Source: JBBSTY01 sp038235385
GTDB lineage: Bacteria; Actinomycetota; Acidimicrobiia; Acidimicrobiales; Acidimicrobilacustridaceae
Length of the DNA stretch: 53,114 bases
Direction of reading: 5' to 3'
NCBI GenBank assembly: GCA_038235385.1
Contig: JBBSTY010000007.1
Coordinates: 1-53,114, forward strand
Part shown: piece by piece, positions 16,892-25,615 of the stretch
How positions within the stretch are numbered: position 1 is the first letter of the stretch
Layout: every line of letters begins with the position of its first letter
The notes under the pieces: model-generated
Seen by the model: the letters and a program-made list of their open reading frames with translations, nothing else
Databases searched by the model: none
Told to the model about the DNA's origin: nothing
Position numbers and translations under genes: made by a program

Positions 16892-17563
16892 ATGGCGCCG
16901 TCGACCGACTGGAACCCGTTGCTGCGGGCCGAGCTGCACAAGCCCTACTGGGCCGAGCTCCAGTCGTTCGTGACCGACGAGCGCGCCCGGCACCGCGTCG
17001 AGCCCGCAGTCGGTGACGTGTTCGCTGCGCTGCACCTCACGCCGTGCGCATCGGTCAAGGTGCTGATCCTCGGCCAGGATCCCTACCACGGGGTGGGACA
17101 GGCCCACGGGCTGTGCTTCTCCGTGCAACCCGGCGTGGCGCGTCCGCCCTCGCTGCGCAACATCTTCGCCGAGCTGCACGACGACCTCGGCATCGATCCG
17201 CCGAACCACGGATGCCTCGAGGCGTGGGCGACCCAGGGGGTGCTGCTGCTCAACACCAGCCTGACGGTGCGCGGCGGCCAGGCGGCATCGCACCAGGGCA
17301 AGGGGTGGGAGGTCTTCACCGACCAGGTCATCCGGGCGGTGAACGACAAGCACGACACGGTGGTGTTCATCCTGTGGGGCGCCGCCGCCCGCAAGAAGCG
17401 CTCGTTCATCGACACGAGCCGCCACGTCGTGATCGAATCGGCCCACCCGTCGCCGCTGTCGGCCCGCAACGGCTTCTTCGGCAGCCATCCGTTCTCCCGG
17501 GCGAACGATGCGCTCGTCGCCGCCGGGCGGGACCCGATCGACTGGCAGATCCCCGATCGCTGA
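16892..17563 (+). CDS. ung: Uracil-DNA glycosylase, family 1
   Basis: A 223-residue enzyme that excises uracil from DNA at the start of base-excision repair. The water-activating motif GQDPYHG (Asp63) and the minor-groove loop HPSPLSA with its His are both present, with the uracil-contact motif LLLNTSLTV. Length and motif order match family 1. ATG 16892 has a TACCGT box 8 nt upstream, suggesting a leaderless message. It is convergent with the Ogt gene. Confidence 0.95.
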   Translation: MAPSTDWNPLLRAELHKPYWAELQSFVTDERARHRVEPAVGDVFAALHLTPCASVKVLILGQDPYHGVGQAHGLCFSVQPGVARPPSLRNIFAELHDDLGIDPPNHGCLEAWATQGVLLLNTSLTVRGGQAASHQGKGWEVFTDQVIRAVNDKHDTVVFILWGAAARKKRSFIDTSRHVVIESAHPSPLSARNGFFGSHPFSRANDALVAAGRDPIDWQIPDR

Positions 17564-17575
17564 CCGATCGCTGAC

Positions 17576-18169
17576 TCAGCCGAACAGCGAGCCGGGCTCG
17601 GCACGGCCGGTCGACCGTTGGTGCTCGAGCAGGAAGCGCTTGGCCTCGATACCGCCGGCGAATCCGGTGAGGCTGCCGTCGGCACCGACCACGCGGTGGC
17701 ACGGCACGATGATGCTCACGGGGTTGCGGCCGTTGGCCGCGCCGATCGCCCGGACCGCCGTCGGTCGGCCGATGTCGGCAGCCTGCTCGCGGTAGGTGCG
17801 GGTCTCGCCGTAGGGGATGCGCGCCAGCGCTCGCCAGGCGGCGAGCTGGAACTCGGTGCCCACGACATCGAGCGGGACGTCGAAGGTGGTGCGATCGCCG
17901 GCGAAGTACTCGGTGAGCTGCGTGACGGCGCACCGGGTCACGGGATCGTCGTCGGCGTCGATCGGGGTGGCGTCGACCCCCCGGATGCGGTCGACATCGG
18001 AGGGCCAGAGGACGGCGCGGATGCCGACGTCGGAGACCACGACGCGGAGCGCGCCGACGGGCGACGGCAAGGTCGCCTGGCGGAGACGTGCCGTGGACGA
18101 GCCGGCGGTCGACGCGGTGCCGGGTGACGGGGTGCCGGGTGACGCGGGGCCGGGTGACGGGGTGGTCAT
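17576..18169 (-). CDS. ogt: Methylated-DNA-protein cysteine methyltransferase
   Basis: 197 residues. The acceptor motif IIVPCHRVVG holds the nucleophile Cys157, after the helix-turn-helix GRPTAVRAIGAANGRNP with the Arg finger; KRFLLEHQ closes the fold. It removes O6-alkyl groups from guanine in a suicide reaction. The first ~25 residues are a low-complexity PSPGPASPGTPSPG tract from a DNA repeat and are probably disordered. ATG 18169 overlaps the stop of the Ada/AlkA fusion gene (ATGA), so the two are made together. Confidence 0.93.
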   Translation of the reverse strand: MTTPSPGPASPGTPSPGTASTAGSSTARLRQATLPSPVGALRVVVSDVGIRAVLWPSDVDRIRGVDATPIDADDDPVTRCAVTQLTEYFAGDRTTFDVPLDVVGTEFQLAAWRALARIPYGETRTYREQAADIGRPTAVRAIGAANGRNPVSIIVPCHRVVGADGSLTGFAGGIEAKRFLLEHQRSTGRAEPGSLFG

Positions 18170-19737
18170 GGTCGGGGCTCCTGCTGGCGGGCGCGGGTAG
18201 GGGGGAGAGGGACCGGCGAGGTGGACGCCGCCCACAGGTGGTGGGTGGCGTAGGAACGCCACGGTCGCCACCGGGTCGAGTGGGCGGCGAGCGCGACGGG
18301 ATCGGTCGGGAGGCCGAGGTTGGCGGCGCCCTTGCGAACCGCCAGATCGGTGGCCAGGAACGAGTCGGGGTCCGACAGCGAGCGCATGGCGATGTAGGCG
18401 GCGGTCCACGGTCCGATGCCACCGAGCGCGAGCAGCGAGACGCGAGCGTCCTCGCGATCGGCGCCGGGACCGAGGTCCACGGTTCCGTCGGCCAGCGCCG
18501 CAGCGAGTCCGACCAGGCCACGGGCGCGTGCCATCGGGATGCCGATCTCGGCCGGGTCGCACGCCGCGAGGGTGGCGGCGTCGGGGAAGGTCCGGGTCAC
18601 CGACCCCCGCGACGCCCCGGCGGGCAGCGCCGCGCCGAACCGGTCGACGATCCGTCCGGCGAGCGTCGTCGCCGCCGCCACGGTGATCTGCTGGCCGAGG
18701 ACGGCACGGATGGCGAGCTCGTGCGGGTCGACCCCGCCGGGTGATCGTCGGCCGGGGCGGGCCCGGACCGAGCCGGCGAGCAACGGGTCCTCGGCGAGGA
18801 GACCGTCGATGGCCAGGGGGTCGGTGTCGAGGTCGAGCAGTCGCCTCGCCCGGGCGATCGCCGACGCGAGACCGCCGACGTCGGTGAGGTGCAGCGTTGC
18901 CGTGACGTGCTGATCGCCGGGGCGGAGCTCGATCACCGCCGGACCGCCGGGGAGATCCATCGATCGTCGGAAGGTTCCGCCGTCGGCCGATTCGGCGCCG
19001 GGTACCGCACGGGCGGCGAGGAAGGACCACAGGTGCTCGTGGTCGAACGGTTGGCGCACCGCCAGGCGCACGGTGATCGGTGACGCCGCGGTCGTGGCGG
19101 TGCCGGCGGGGGGCTCCGGGTCTCGGGAGCGTCGCGTCCGCGACGATTCGCGCAGGGCGCTGGGGGTCGAGGCGAACACCGACCGGACGGTGTCGTTGAA
19201 CTGGCGGACGCTCGCGAACCCGGCGGCGAAGGCCACCTGACCGAACGGGAGGTCGGTGGTCTCGACGAGGAGGCGGGCGGTCTGTGCCCGTTGCGCCCGG
19301 GCCAGCGCGATCGGACCCGCGCCGACCTGGTCGGTGAGCACCCGGTTGAGGTGGCGTTCGCTGACGGCCAGGTGGCGTGCGAGTCCCGACACGCCGTCAC
19401 GGTCGATGACCCCGTCGGCGATGGACCGCAGCGCCCGGCCGGCGAGGTCGGCTCGGAGGTTCCACTCCGGTGAACCGGGCGTGGCGTCGGGTCGGCACCG
19501 CTTGCATGCTCGGAAGCCGGCCTGCTGCGCTGCCGCAGCGGTGCGATGGAAGGTGATGTTGACGCGCTTGGGCTGGACCGGGGTGGGACAGCTGGGCCGG
19601 CAGTAGATGCCGGTCGTCTCGACCCCGATGAAGAACCACCCGTCGAAGCGCCGGTCGCGGGTGGTCATGGCGCGGAACCGTGCATCGTCGTCCAGTTCGA
19701 GCCCGGTCGGGAGACCGGTGAGCGCGTCGTCGTGCAC
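18166..19737 (-). CDS. Ada-type regulator fused to AlkA 3-methyladenine DNA glycosylase
   Basis: A 523-residue three-part protein. An N-terminal Ada zinc domain has four cysteines (Cys46, Cys50, Cys78, Cys81), Cys46 being the expected methylphosphotriester acceptor. AraC helix-turn-helices follow at about residues 100-200 (LARHLAVSERHLNRVL; FGQVAFAAGFASVRQFN). The C-terminal half is an AlkA glycosylase (AVLGQQITVAAATTLAGR; LLALGGIGPWTAAYIAMRS with HhH and catalytic Asp in ATDLAV). It should sense methylation, activate the operon and remove alkylated purines. GTG 19737 has a CAGGAT box 6 nt upstream. Fusions of this type are known in actinobacteria. Confidence 0.93.
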   Translation of the reverse strand: MHDDALTGLPTGLELDDDARFRAMTTRDRRFDGWFFIGVETTGIYCRPSCPTPVQPKRVNITFHRTAAAAQQAGFRACKRCRPDATPGSPEWNLRADLAGRALRSIADGVIDRDGVSGLARHLAVSERHLNRVLTDQVGAGPIALARAQRAQTARLLVETTDLPFGQVAFAAGFASVRQFNDTVRSVFASTPSALRESSRTRRSRDPEPPAGTATTAASPITVRLAVRQPFDHEHLWSFLAARAVPGAESADGGTFRRSMDLPGGPAVIELRPGDQHVTATLHLTDVGGLASAIARARRLLDLDTDPLAIDGLLAEDPLLAGSVRARPGRRSPGGVDPHELAIRAVLGQQITVAAATTLAGRIVDRFGAALPAGASRGSVTRTFPDAATLAACDPAEIGIPMARARGLVGLAAALADGTVDLGPGADREDARVSLLALGGIGPWTAAYIAMRSLSDPDSFLATDLAVRKGAANLGLPTDPVALAAHSTRWRPWRSYATHHLWAASTSPVPLPPTRARQQEPRP

Positions 19738-19831
19738 GCGCTGATCCTGTCACCGATCCGGGACCCTGTCTGGCGGAAATCGGACACCCGCGTCGGGTGG
19801 CCGATCTCGGGTCCGGGGGTACGGTCGGATG

Positions 19832-20200
19832 ATGAGCGTGAAGCAGGAACTGGACGGGCTGTCGGATCGGATCGGCGAGTACGGGTCGCACGCCTACCTC
19901 GTGACGGTCACGGCGGAGGGCGCACCGCACGTGGTGTCGGTGTCGGTCGTCGTCGACGGGGACGACGGTCGTCTGGCCGTCGCCGCCGGCCAACGCACCC
20001 GAGCCAACCTCGACGCCCGCCCGACGGCGACGCTCCTGTGGCCCCCGGCCACCGACCCGGCCTACAGCCTGCTCGTCGACGGCGCCTACGTCGGCGACCG
20101 CGACGGCGGGGAGCGCATCGTCATCGAGCCCACGTCGGCCGTGCTGCACCGGGTCGCCGGAGCCGACGGCGAGGGACCCACCTGCCTGCCGGTGTCGTGA
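19832..20200 (+). CDS. PPOX-class flavin/F420-binding protein
   Basis: A 122-residue split-beta-barrel protein of the pyridoxamine-5'-phosphate-oxidase superfamily: AYLVTVTAEGAPHVVSVSV, then RTRANLDARPTATLLWPP and YSLLVDGAYV. It is small and single-domain, like actinobacterial F420- or FMN-binding reductases; the cofactor is not decided. ATG 19832 is preferred over ATG 19829 because the TACGGT box (19820-19825) then sits 6 nt away. Divergent from the Ada/AlkA gene, convergent with uspA. Confidence 0.75.
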   Translation: MSVKQELDGLSDRIGEYGSHAYLVTVTAEGAPHVVSVSVVVDGDDGRLAVAAGQRTRANLDARPTATLLWPPATDPAYSLLVDGAYVGDRDGGERIVIEPTSAVLHRVAGADGEGPTCLPVS

Positions 20201-20206
20201 TCGGCG

Positions 20207-20668
20207 TCAGTCCTCGTCGCGGATGACGAGCACGGGGCACGGCGCGTTGTGCACGACGTGGGAGCTGATCGATCCGAGCAGCGCGCGCTTGATCGCACCC
20301 CGCCCGCGGGACCCCACGACGATCACGTCGACGTCGAGCTCACCGGCGAGGCGACAGAGGGTCTGACCTGGCTCGCCGACCTCGATGCGCCGTTCGATGG
20401 TGGCATCGGGCGCCGACGCGGTGAGGGCATCGACGGTGACGTCGACCGCCGAGCTCGACGCCTCCTCCACGGCGCTCCACGCGGCTTCGACGACCTCGGG
20501 CCGGGCGACGCCGCCCGCGAACCCGGACTCGAACCCGGCGGTCGCGACCCCCGGCGTCTCGCCGACGGAGACCACGGTGACCTGGTCGACGTCGGCGAGC
20601 AGGGACAGCGCCCGGCCGGCTGCTTCGAGGGCGTGCTCGGAACCGTCGGTACCGATGAGGAGGTGCAT
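20207..20668 (-). CDS. Universal stress protein, UspA family
   Basis: A 153-residue single-domain Usp. It starts MHLLIGTDGSEHALEAA and ends with the ATP-binding signature GSRGRGAIKRALLGSISSHVV (G-x2-G-x9-G-S) and CPVLVIRDED. It should bind ATP. ATG 20668 overlaps the stop of the upstream 105-residue gene, so the two form an operon. Confidence 0.9.
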   Translation of the reverse strand: MHLLIGTDGSEHALEAAGRALSLLADVDQVTVVSVGETPGVATAGFESGFAGGVARPEVVEAAWSAVEEASSSAVDVTVDALTASAPDATIERRIEVGEPGQTLCRLAGELDVDVIVVGSRGRGAIKRALLGSISSHVVHNAPCPVLVIRDED

Positions 20669-20985
20669 CAGAAGGCGCTCCCGCCGTGTTCGTGGTCGGT
20701 GTAGATCTTCTCGGTGCCGTCGGGGTAGCGGGCATGCGGAACGAGCACGCCGTCGGGCGCGTCGTGCAGGTACATGAGCGTCACACCCACCACGGCGTGA
20801 TCGTGGCCGCGATCGCGGTAGCGCTCCTCGCCGTGCTCGGTGCGCCACCGGTCGACGTCCGTCGCGGCGTTCGGGCCCGCAGACGCGGCGCGGATCTTGC
20901 CGACCATCTCGTCGACGGCCCTCGCCTCGAGGATCACGACATCGACACCGTCAGGGACCTCGTTGCTGGATGGAGCGCTGGGCAT
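20668..20985 (-). CDS. Conserved hypothetical protein, 105 aa
   Basis: Soluble, mildly acidic protein with no signal peptide or membrane segment. Readable features are VVILEARAVDEMVGKIR, a His-rich centre (RDRGHDHAVVGVTLMYLHD) and the end GTEKIYTDHEHGGSAF. I do not recognise a family. Coding is supported by the TGATG overlap with uspA and by protein-like composition. The clustered His and Asp could bind a metal. ATG 20985 has no clear Shine-Dalgarno. Confidence 0.6.
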   Translation of the reverse strand: MPSAPSSNEVPDGVDVVILEARAVDEMVGKIRAASAGPNAATDVDRWRTEHGEERYRDRGHDHAVVGVTLMYLHDAPDGVLVPHARYPDGTEKIYTDHEHGGSAF

Positions 20986-21044
20986 GGCGAGAGCTTCGCG
21001 CCAACGGCGTGCCGTGTCAGCTCGAACGGTCGTCGCCGATCTGG

Positions 21045-21803
21045 TCACCAGGCCGACATCAGCTTCACCGCAACCACGATGGCGAGGACCACGACCACGG
21101 CGCGCAGGAGCGTCGGGTTGATGCGCCGGCCGACCCGGGCTCCGAGGACCCCACCGACGACGGCACCGGTCGCGATGAGGGCCGCCGCCTCCCAGGCGAC
21201 GTCGGCGAAGAGGATGAAGAGGATCGCCGCCACGGCGTTGACCGTGCCTGCGAGCAGGTTCTTGAGCGCGTTGGACCGCTTCATCTCGTCGGGCACGAAC
21301 ACCGAGAGCATCGCCAGCAGGATGATCCCCTGCGCCGCGCCGAAGTAGCCGCCGTAGATGCCCGCGAAGAAGGCGATGGCGAGCGGCGCCGCGCCCACAT
21401 CGCGGGCGTCGTGCTTGCGCCGACCCGCCACCCACCTCGACAGGCGGGGTTGGCCGGCCATGAGCAGCCCGGCGCCGAGCACGAGGACAGGGATGATCTT
21501 GTCGAACACCTCCGACGGCAACGTCAGCAGCAGGGTGGCGCCGATCAGCGACCCCGCGACGGAGCACACCGCCAGCGTCCGCGCCCGCTTGCCCTGGCCC
21601 TCGAGCTCGCGGCGGTAGCCGTAGGTGCCGCTGATGGAGCCCGGCACCAGCCCGATGTTGTTCGACACGTTGGCGGTGATGGGCGTGTACCCGACCGCCA
21701 ACAGGGTGGGGAAGGTGATGAGGCTGCCCGATCCGACGACGGCGTTGATCGCACCGGCACCCATCCCAGCGGCGATCACCGCGACCGCCTCCCATCCGTT
21801 CAC
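21045..21803 (-). CDS. TauE/SafE-family membrane permease
   Basis: 252 residues with about eight hydrophobic segments and the duplicated TauE/SafE pattern: AGMGAGAINAVVGSGSLITFPTL in the first repeat and FFAGIYGGYFGAAQGI in the second. The family exports sulfite, sulfoacetate or other organosulfur anions, or imports others. GTG 21803 is preceded by GAGAGT 6 nt upstream. No sulfur gene is adjacent, so the substrate is open. Confidence 0.88.
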   Translation of the reverse strand: MNGWEAVAVIAAGMGAGAINAVVGSGSLITFPTLLAVGYTPITANVSNNIGLVPGSISGTYGYRRELEGQGKRARTLAVCSVAGSLIGATLLLTLPSEVFDKIIPVLVLGAGLLMAGQPRLSRWVAGRRKHDARDVGAAPLAIAFFAGIYGGYFGAAQGIILLAMLSVFVPDEMKRSNALKNLLAGTVNAVAAILFILFADVAWEAAALIATGAVVGGVLGARVGRRINPTLLRAVVVVLAIVVAVKLMSAW

Positions 21804-21869
21804 CGGCCAACTCTCACACGCCGCTGGCGCCCGCCCCCAACCGGATCCCGGAGGGACCGGCGGGGCAGC

Positions 21870-24170
21870 TCACCGTTCGAAACCGATGATCACCGACTTG
21901 GAGGTGGGCGTGCCGCTGATCTCGGCCTGCGAGTCGAGCGGCACGAGCACGTTGGTCTCGGGGAAGTAGGCAGCGGCGCAGCCGCGCGCCGTCGGGTACG
22001 GGACGAGGCGGAACTGCGGTGCCCGGCGGTGCTCGACGGTGCCGTCGTGTGCCGTCCACTCGCTGACGATGTCGACGACCTCGCCGCCCTCGAAGCCGAG
22101 CGAGGCGAGGTCGTCGGGATGGACGAGGACGATGCTGCGTCCGTTGCGGATGCCGCGGTAGCGGTCGTTGCGGCCGTAGATCGTGGTGTTGTACTGGTCG
22201 TGGGACCGGATGGTCTGCAGGATCAGCCGACCGGGCGGCGCGATGAGGACGTCGAGCTCGTTGACGGTGAAGTTGGCCACCCCGGTGGAGGTCTCGAACC
22301 GCCGCTCGTCGCGCGGGGGGCTGGGCAGCATGAAGCCGCCGGGCTCGCGCACCCGCCGGTCGAAGTCGTCGAAGCCGTCGACGACGCGGGAGATGTGGTG
22401 ACGGATGGCGGCGTAGTCGTGTTCCAGGCCGGACCAGTCGGTGGTGGACCGCGATCCGGTCCCGAAGGTCGCCCGAGCCATGCCGCACACGATCGCCACC
22501 TCGGACCGGAGGTGCTCGCTGGCCGGCGTGAGCCGCCCGCGGGAGAGGTGCACCATGCTCATCGAGTCCTCGACCGTCACCAGCTGCTCGCCCGTCGGGT
22601 GCGCGTCGACCTCGGTGCGTCCGAGCGTCGGGAGGATGAGCGCCACGTCACCGACCACGGCGTGGGAGCGGTTGAGCTTGGTCGAGACCTGCACCGTCAG
22701 CGAGCACCGTCGCAGCGCGGCGACGGTGACGTCGGAATCGGGTGTGGCCCGCACGAAGTTGCCCCCCATCCCCACGAACACCGAGGCCGTGCCGTCGCGC
22801 ATGGCGCGGATGGCGTCGACGACGTCGTGGCCCGGGGCTCGGGGCGGCTCGAAGCCGAACTCGGCGCCGAGCGCGTCGAGGAACGCCGAGTCGGGCTTCT
22901 CGTAGATGCCCATGGTGCGATCGCCCTGCACGTTGCTGTGGCCACGCACCGGGCACGCGCCGGCGCCGGGCCGGCCGATGTTGCCCCGCAGGAGGAGGAA
23001 GTTCACGATCTCTCGGATGGTTGCGACCGAGTTGCGGTGCTGGGTGAGTCCCATGGCCCAGCACACGATGATCCGCTCCGAGTCGAGCACCAGATCGCGG
23101 ACCGCCTCGATCTCCCGGCGGTCGAGGCCCGTCGCCGCGTGGACCTCGGCCCAGTCGAGGCTCCGGAGCGCGGCGGCGTAGTCGTCGAAGCCCCCGCAGC
23201 GCTCGGCGATGAACTCGTGGTCGAGCACGGTGCCGGGTGCACCATCCTCGGCCTCGAGCAGCAGCAGGTCGAGTGCCTGGAAGAACGCCAGGTCCCCGTT
23301 CACCCGGATCTGGCAGAACAGATCGGCGAGCTGGGTGCCCGACCCCACGATCCCGCGAAGCTCCTGGGGGTTCTTGAAGGTCATGAGGCCGGCTTCGGGG
23401 AGCGGGTTGACGGCCACGATCCGGGCGCCGTTCGCCTTGGCCGCCTCGAGCGCGCTCAACATGCGGGGGTGGTTGGTGCCGGGGTTCTGGCCGACGACGA
23501 AGAGGAGATCGGCCTCGCTGATGTCGGCGAGCGAGACCGTCCCCTTGCCGATGCCGATCGTCTCCGTGAGGGCCGAGCCACTCGATTCGTGGCACATGTT
23601 GGAGCAGTCCGGAAGGTTGTTGGTGCCGAGCTCGCGGACGAAGAGCTGGTAGAGGAAAGCCGCCTCGTTGCTCGTCCGGCCCGACGTGTAGAAGATCGCC
23701 TCGCCGGGCGAGTCGAGATCGGTGAGCGCCGACCCGATCAACGAGAAGGCGTCGTCCCACGAGATGGCCTCGTAGTGGTGGGCGCCCGACCGCTTGATCA
23801 TGGGTTCGGTGAGCCGGCCCTGCTGGCCGAGCCACCAGTCGCTGCGCGTGGCGAGCTCGTCCACATCGTGCTCGGCGAAGAAGGCGCGGTCGATGCGACG
23901 GGTGGTCGCCTCCTCGGCCACCGCCTTGGCGCCGTTCTCGCAGAACTCGGCGAGGTGCCGCGTCCCCGGTTCGGGCCATGCGCAACCGGGGCAGTCGAAC
24001 CCGTCGACCTGGTTGATCCGCAGCAGCGTGCGAGCGGTCCGCACCACGCCCATCTGCTCGATGCTGGTGCTCAGCGCGGCGGCGACGCCGGGGATCCCGG
24101 CGGCCTGATCCGACGGCTCGGTGACCCGCAGCCGCTGGTCGTCTGCGTCCTCGCGCGGAGCTCGTCTCAT
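21870..24170 (-). CDS. FdhF/YdeP-family molybdopterin oxidoreductase
   Basis: A 766-residue molybdopterin-guanine-dinucleotide enzyme of the formate-dehydrogenase-H-like YdeP group. The N-terminal DCPGCAWPEPG (Cys60, Cys63) is the group signature in place of a full 4Fe-4S motif. Further marks are FYTSGRTSNEAAF, NLPDCSNMCHESSG, VVGQNPGTNHPRM, and the C-terminal cofactor domain with IRSHDQYNTTIYGRNDRYRGI. In E. coli YdeP is linked to acid resistance; the reaction is unknown. It starts 9 bp after cfa, so the two are cotranscribed. Confidence 0.9.
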   Translation of the reverse strand: MRRAPREDADDQRLRVTEPSDQAAGIPGVAAALSTSIEQMGVVRTARTLLRINQVDGFDCPGCAWPEPGTRHLAEFCENGAKAVAEEATTRRIDRAFFAEHDVDELATRSDWWLGQQGRLTEPMIKRSGAHHYEAISWDDAFSLIGSALTDLDSPGEAIFYTSGRTSNEAAFLYQLFVRELGTNNLPDCSNMCHESSGSALTETIGIGKGTVSLADISEADLLFVVGQNPGTNHPRMLSALEAAKANGARIVAVNPLPEAGLMTFKNPQELRGIVGSGTQLADLFCQIRVNGDLAFFQALDLLLLEAEDGAPGTVLDHEFIAERCGGFDDYAAALRSLDWAEVHAATGLDRREIEAVRDLVLDSERIIVCWAMGLTQHRNSVATIREIVNFLLLRGNIGRPGAGACPVRGHSNVQGDRTMGIYEKPDSAFLDALGAEFGFEPPRAPGHDVVDAIRAMRDGTASVFVGMGGNFVRATPDSDVTVAALRRCSLTVQVSTKLNRSHAVVGDVALILPTLGRTEVDAHPTGEQLVTVEDSMSMVHLSRGRLTPASEHLRSEVAIVCGMARATFGTGSRSTTDWSGLEHDYAAIRHHISRVVDGFDDFDRRVREPGGFMLPSPPRDERRFETSTGVANFTVNELDVLIAPPGRLILQTIRSHDQYNTTIYGRNDRYRGIRNGRSIVLVHPDDLASLGFEGGEVVDIVSEWTAHDGTVEHRRAPQFRLVPYPTARGCAAAYFPETNVLVPLDSQAEISGTPTSKSVIIGFER

Positions 24171-24179
24171 GGGTCGAGC

Positions 24180-25559
24180 CTAGGGACCGGTCGAGAACTC
24201 CGGTCGCAGGTCGGAGCCCGAGTTCCATCCGTCACGGTTCTTGACCGCCAGGATCTGGTGCACCTCGGTGGAGTGGAGCTCGAAGCCGACCGCGCACGCG
24301 GCCATGTACAGCTTCCACACCCGGGCCCGCCCTTCGCCGACCTCCGCCACCGCGTCGTCCCAGTGGTCGTCGAGGTTGCGCGCCCACCGGCGCAGGGTGA
24401 TCCCGTAGTGCTCGCGGAGGTTCTCGACGTGGCGGACCTCGAAGCCGACCTCGTTCAGCAGGCTCACCGTGGTGCCCACCTCGTGGAGCTCCCCGTCGGG
24501 GAACACGTAGCGGCGCATCAGCTCGCTGTCGATGCGCGACGGGATGCGCGAACCGACGGCGACCTCGATCCGGCGGAGTGCGGCGTGGTACCGACCGGGA
24601 ACCTCGTCGCGCCCGGCAACCACGGGGCGCGAGATGGCGTGGTTCAGGAGTCGCCCTCCGTCGGTGAGCAGCCCGTGCAGGCGCCTGGCGTAGGTCTCCT
24701 GGGCGCGACGGCCGACGTGCTCGAACATGCCGACGGAGCTGATCGCGTCGAACGGACCGTCGTCGATGTCGCGGTAGTCCTGGATGCGGATCTCGATCTG
24801 ATCCGACAGCCCCGCGTCGGCGACCCGCTTGGCGGCGAGCTCGCCCTGCTCGTGCGAGATGGTGACGCCGACGCCGTGCACGTCGTGGTGGCGGGCCGCG
24901 TGGATGAGCATCGATCCCCACCCACAGCCGACATCGAGCAGGCGCTCGCCGGGGCGCAGGGCGAGCTTGGTGCAGATGAGCTCGTGCTTGTGGGCCTGGG
25001 CGGTCTCGAGCGGATCGTCGGGATCCTCGAACACCGCGCACGAGTACGTCATCGACGGCCCGAGCACCAGCGCGTAGAACTCGTTCGACACGTCGTAGTG
25101 GTGGGCGATCGCCGCGGCGTCGCGATGTCGGGAGTGGAGCAACCCATGGAGCTGGGCTTCCTCGGCGGGAGGCGGAGGGGGGGCGATGATGGCTCGCCAC
25201 GCGGCGGTGCCTGCCGAGCGGACGAGTGCGAGCAGTGCGGCGGGGCCGAGGGCGGGGGCGCTGGTGAACCCGAGCTCGAGCAAGCCGTAGAGGTCACCGT
25301 CGAGGTCGACGTCACCGGCCACGAACGCCCGGGTGAGACCGAGCTCGCCCGGTGCCCGCACGAGCCGGCCGACCGCTTCGGGTCGTCGGATGACGACGGT
25401 GGACGTCGCCGAGGCCGGTTCGACCCGACTCCCGTCGTAGGCTTCGACGCCGATCGTCGCAGGCGAATCCATCAGCGTGTGAACAGACTCGGCGAGTGCC
25501 ACGGTGACCTCCAGAGGGTCGATGGTCCGGTTCTCCCGCCGTCGGCCAGGGGCCGACAC
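24180..25559 (-). CDS. Cyclopropane-fatty-acyl-phospholipid synthase family SAM methyltransferase
   Basis: A 459-residue full-length CFA synthase. An N-terminal domain (about 1-150) is followed by HYDVSNEFYALVLGPSMTYSCAVF, the SAM-binding LLDVGCGWGSMLIHAA, VTISHEQ, and FDAISSVGMFEHVG with the catalytic Glu. It methylates or cyclopropanates unsaturated acyl chains in membrane phospholipid. GTG 25559 has a TATCGT box about 4 nt upstream. It lies downstream of the large flippase-like gene with a 56-bp gap and upstream of the molybdoenzyme gene. Confidence 0.93.
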   Translation of the reverse strand: MSAPGRRRENRTIDPLEVTVALAESVHTLMDSPATIGVEAYDGSRVEPASATSTVVIRRPEAVGRLVRAPGELGLTRAFVAGDVDLDGDLYGLLELGFTSAPALGPAALLALVRSAGTAAWRAIIAPPPPPAEEAQLHGLLHSRHRDAAAIAHHYDVSNEFYALVLGPSMTYSCAVFEDPDDPLETAQAHKHELICTKLALRPGERLLDVGCGWGSMLIHAARHHDVHGVGVTISHEQGELAAKRVADAGLSDQIEIRIQDYRDIDDGPFDAISSVGMFEHVGRRAQETYARRLHGLLTDGGRLLNHAISRPVVAGRDEVPGRYHAALRRIEVAVGSRIPSRIDSELMRRYVFPDGELHEVGTTVSLLNEVGFEVRHVENLREHYGITLRRWARNLDDHWDDAVAEVGEGRARVWKLYMAACAVGFELHSTEVHQILAVKNRDGWNSGSDLRPEFSTGP

Positions 25560-25615
25560 CTCGACGATACGCGAGCTCGCACCCGTCTCCCCGGGGTTTC
25601 AGGCTGCCGTCAGGT

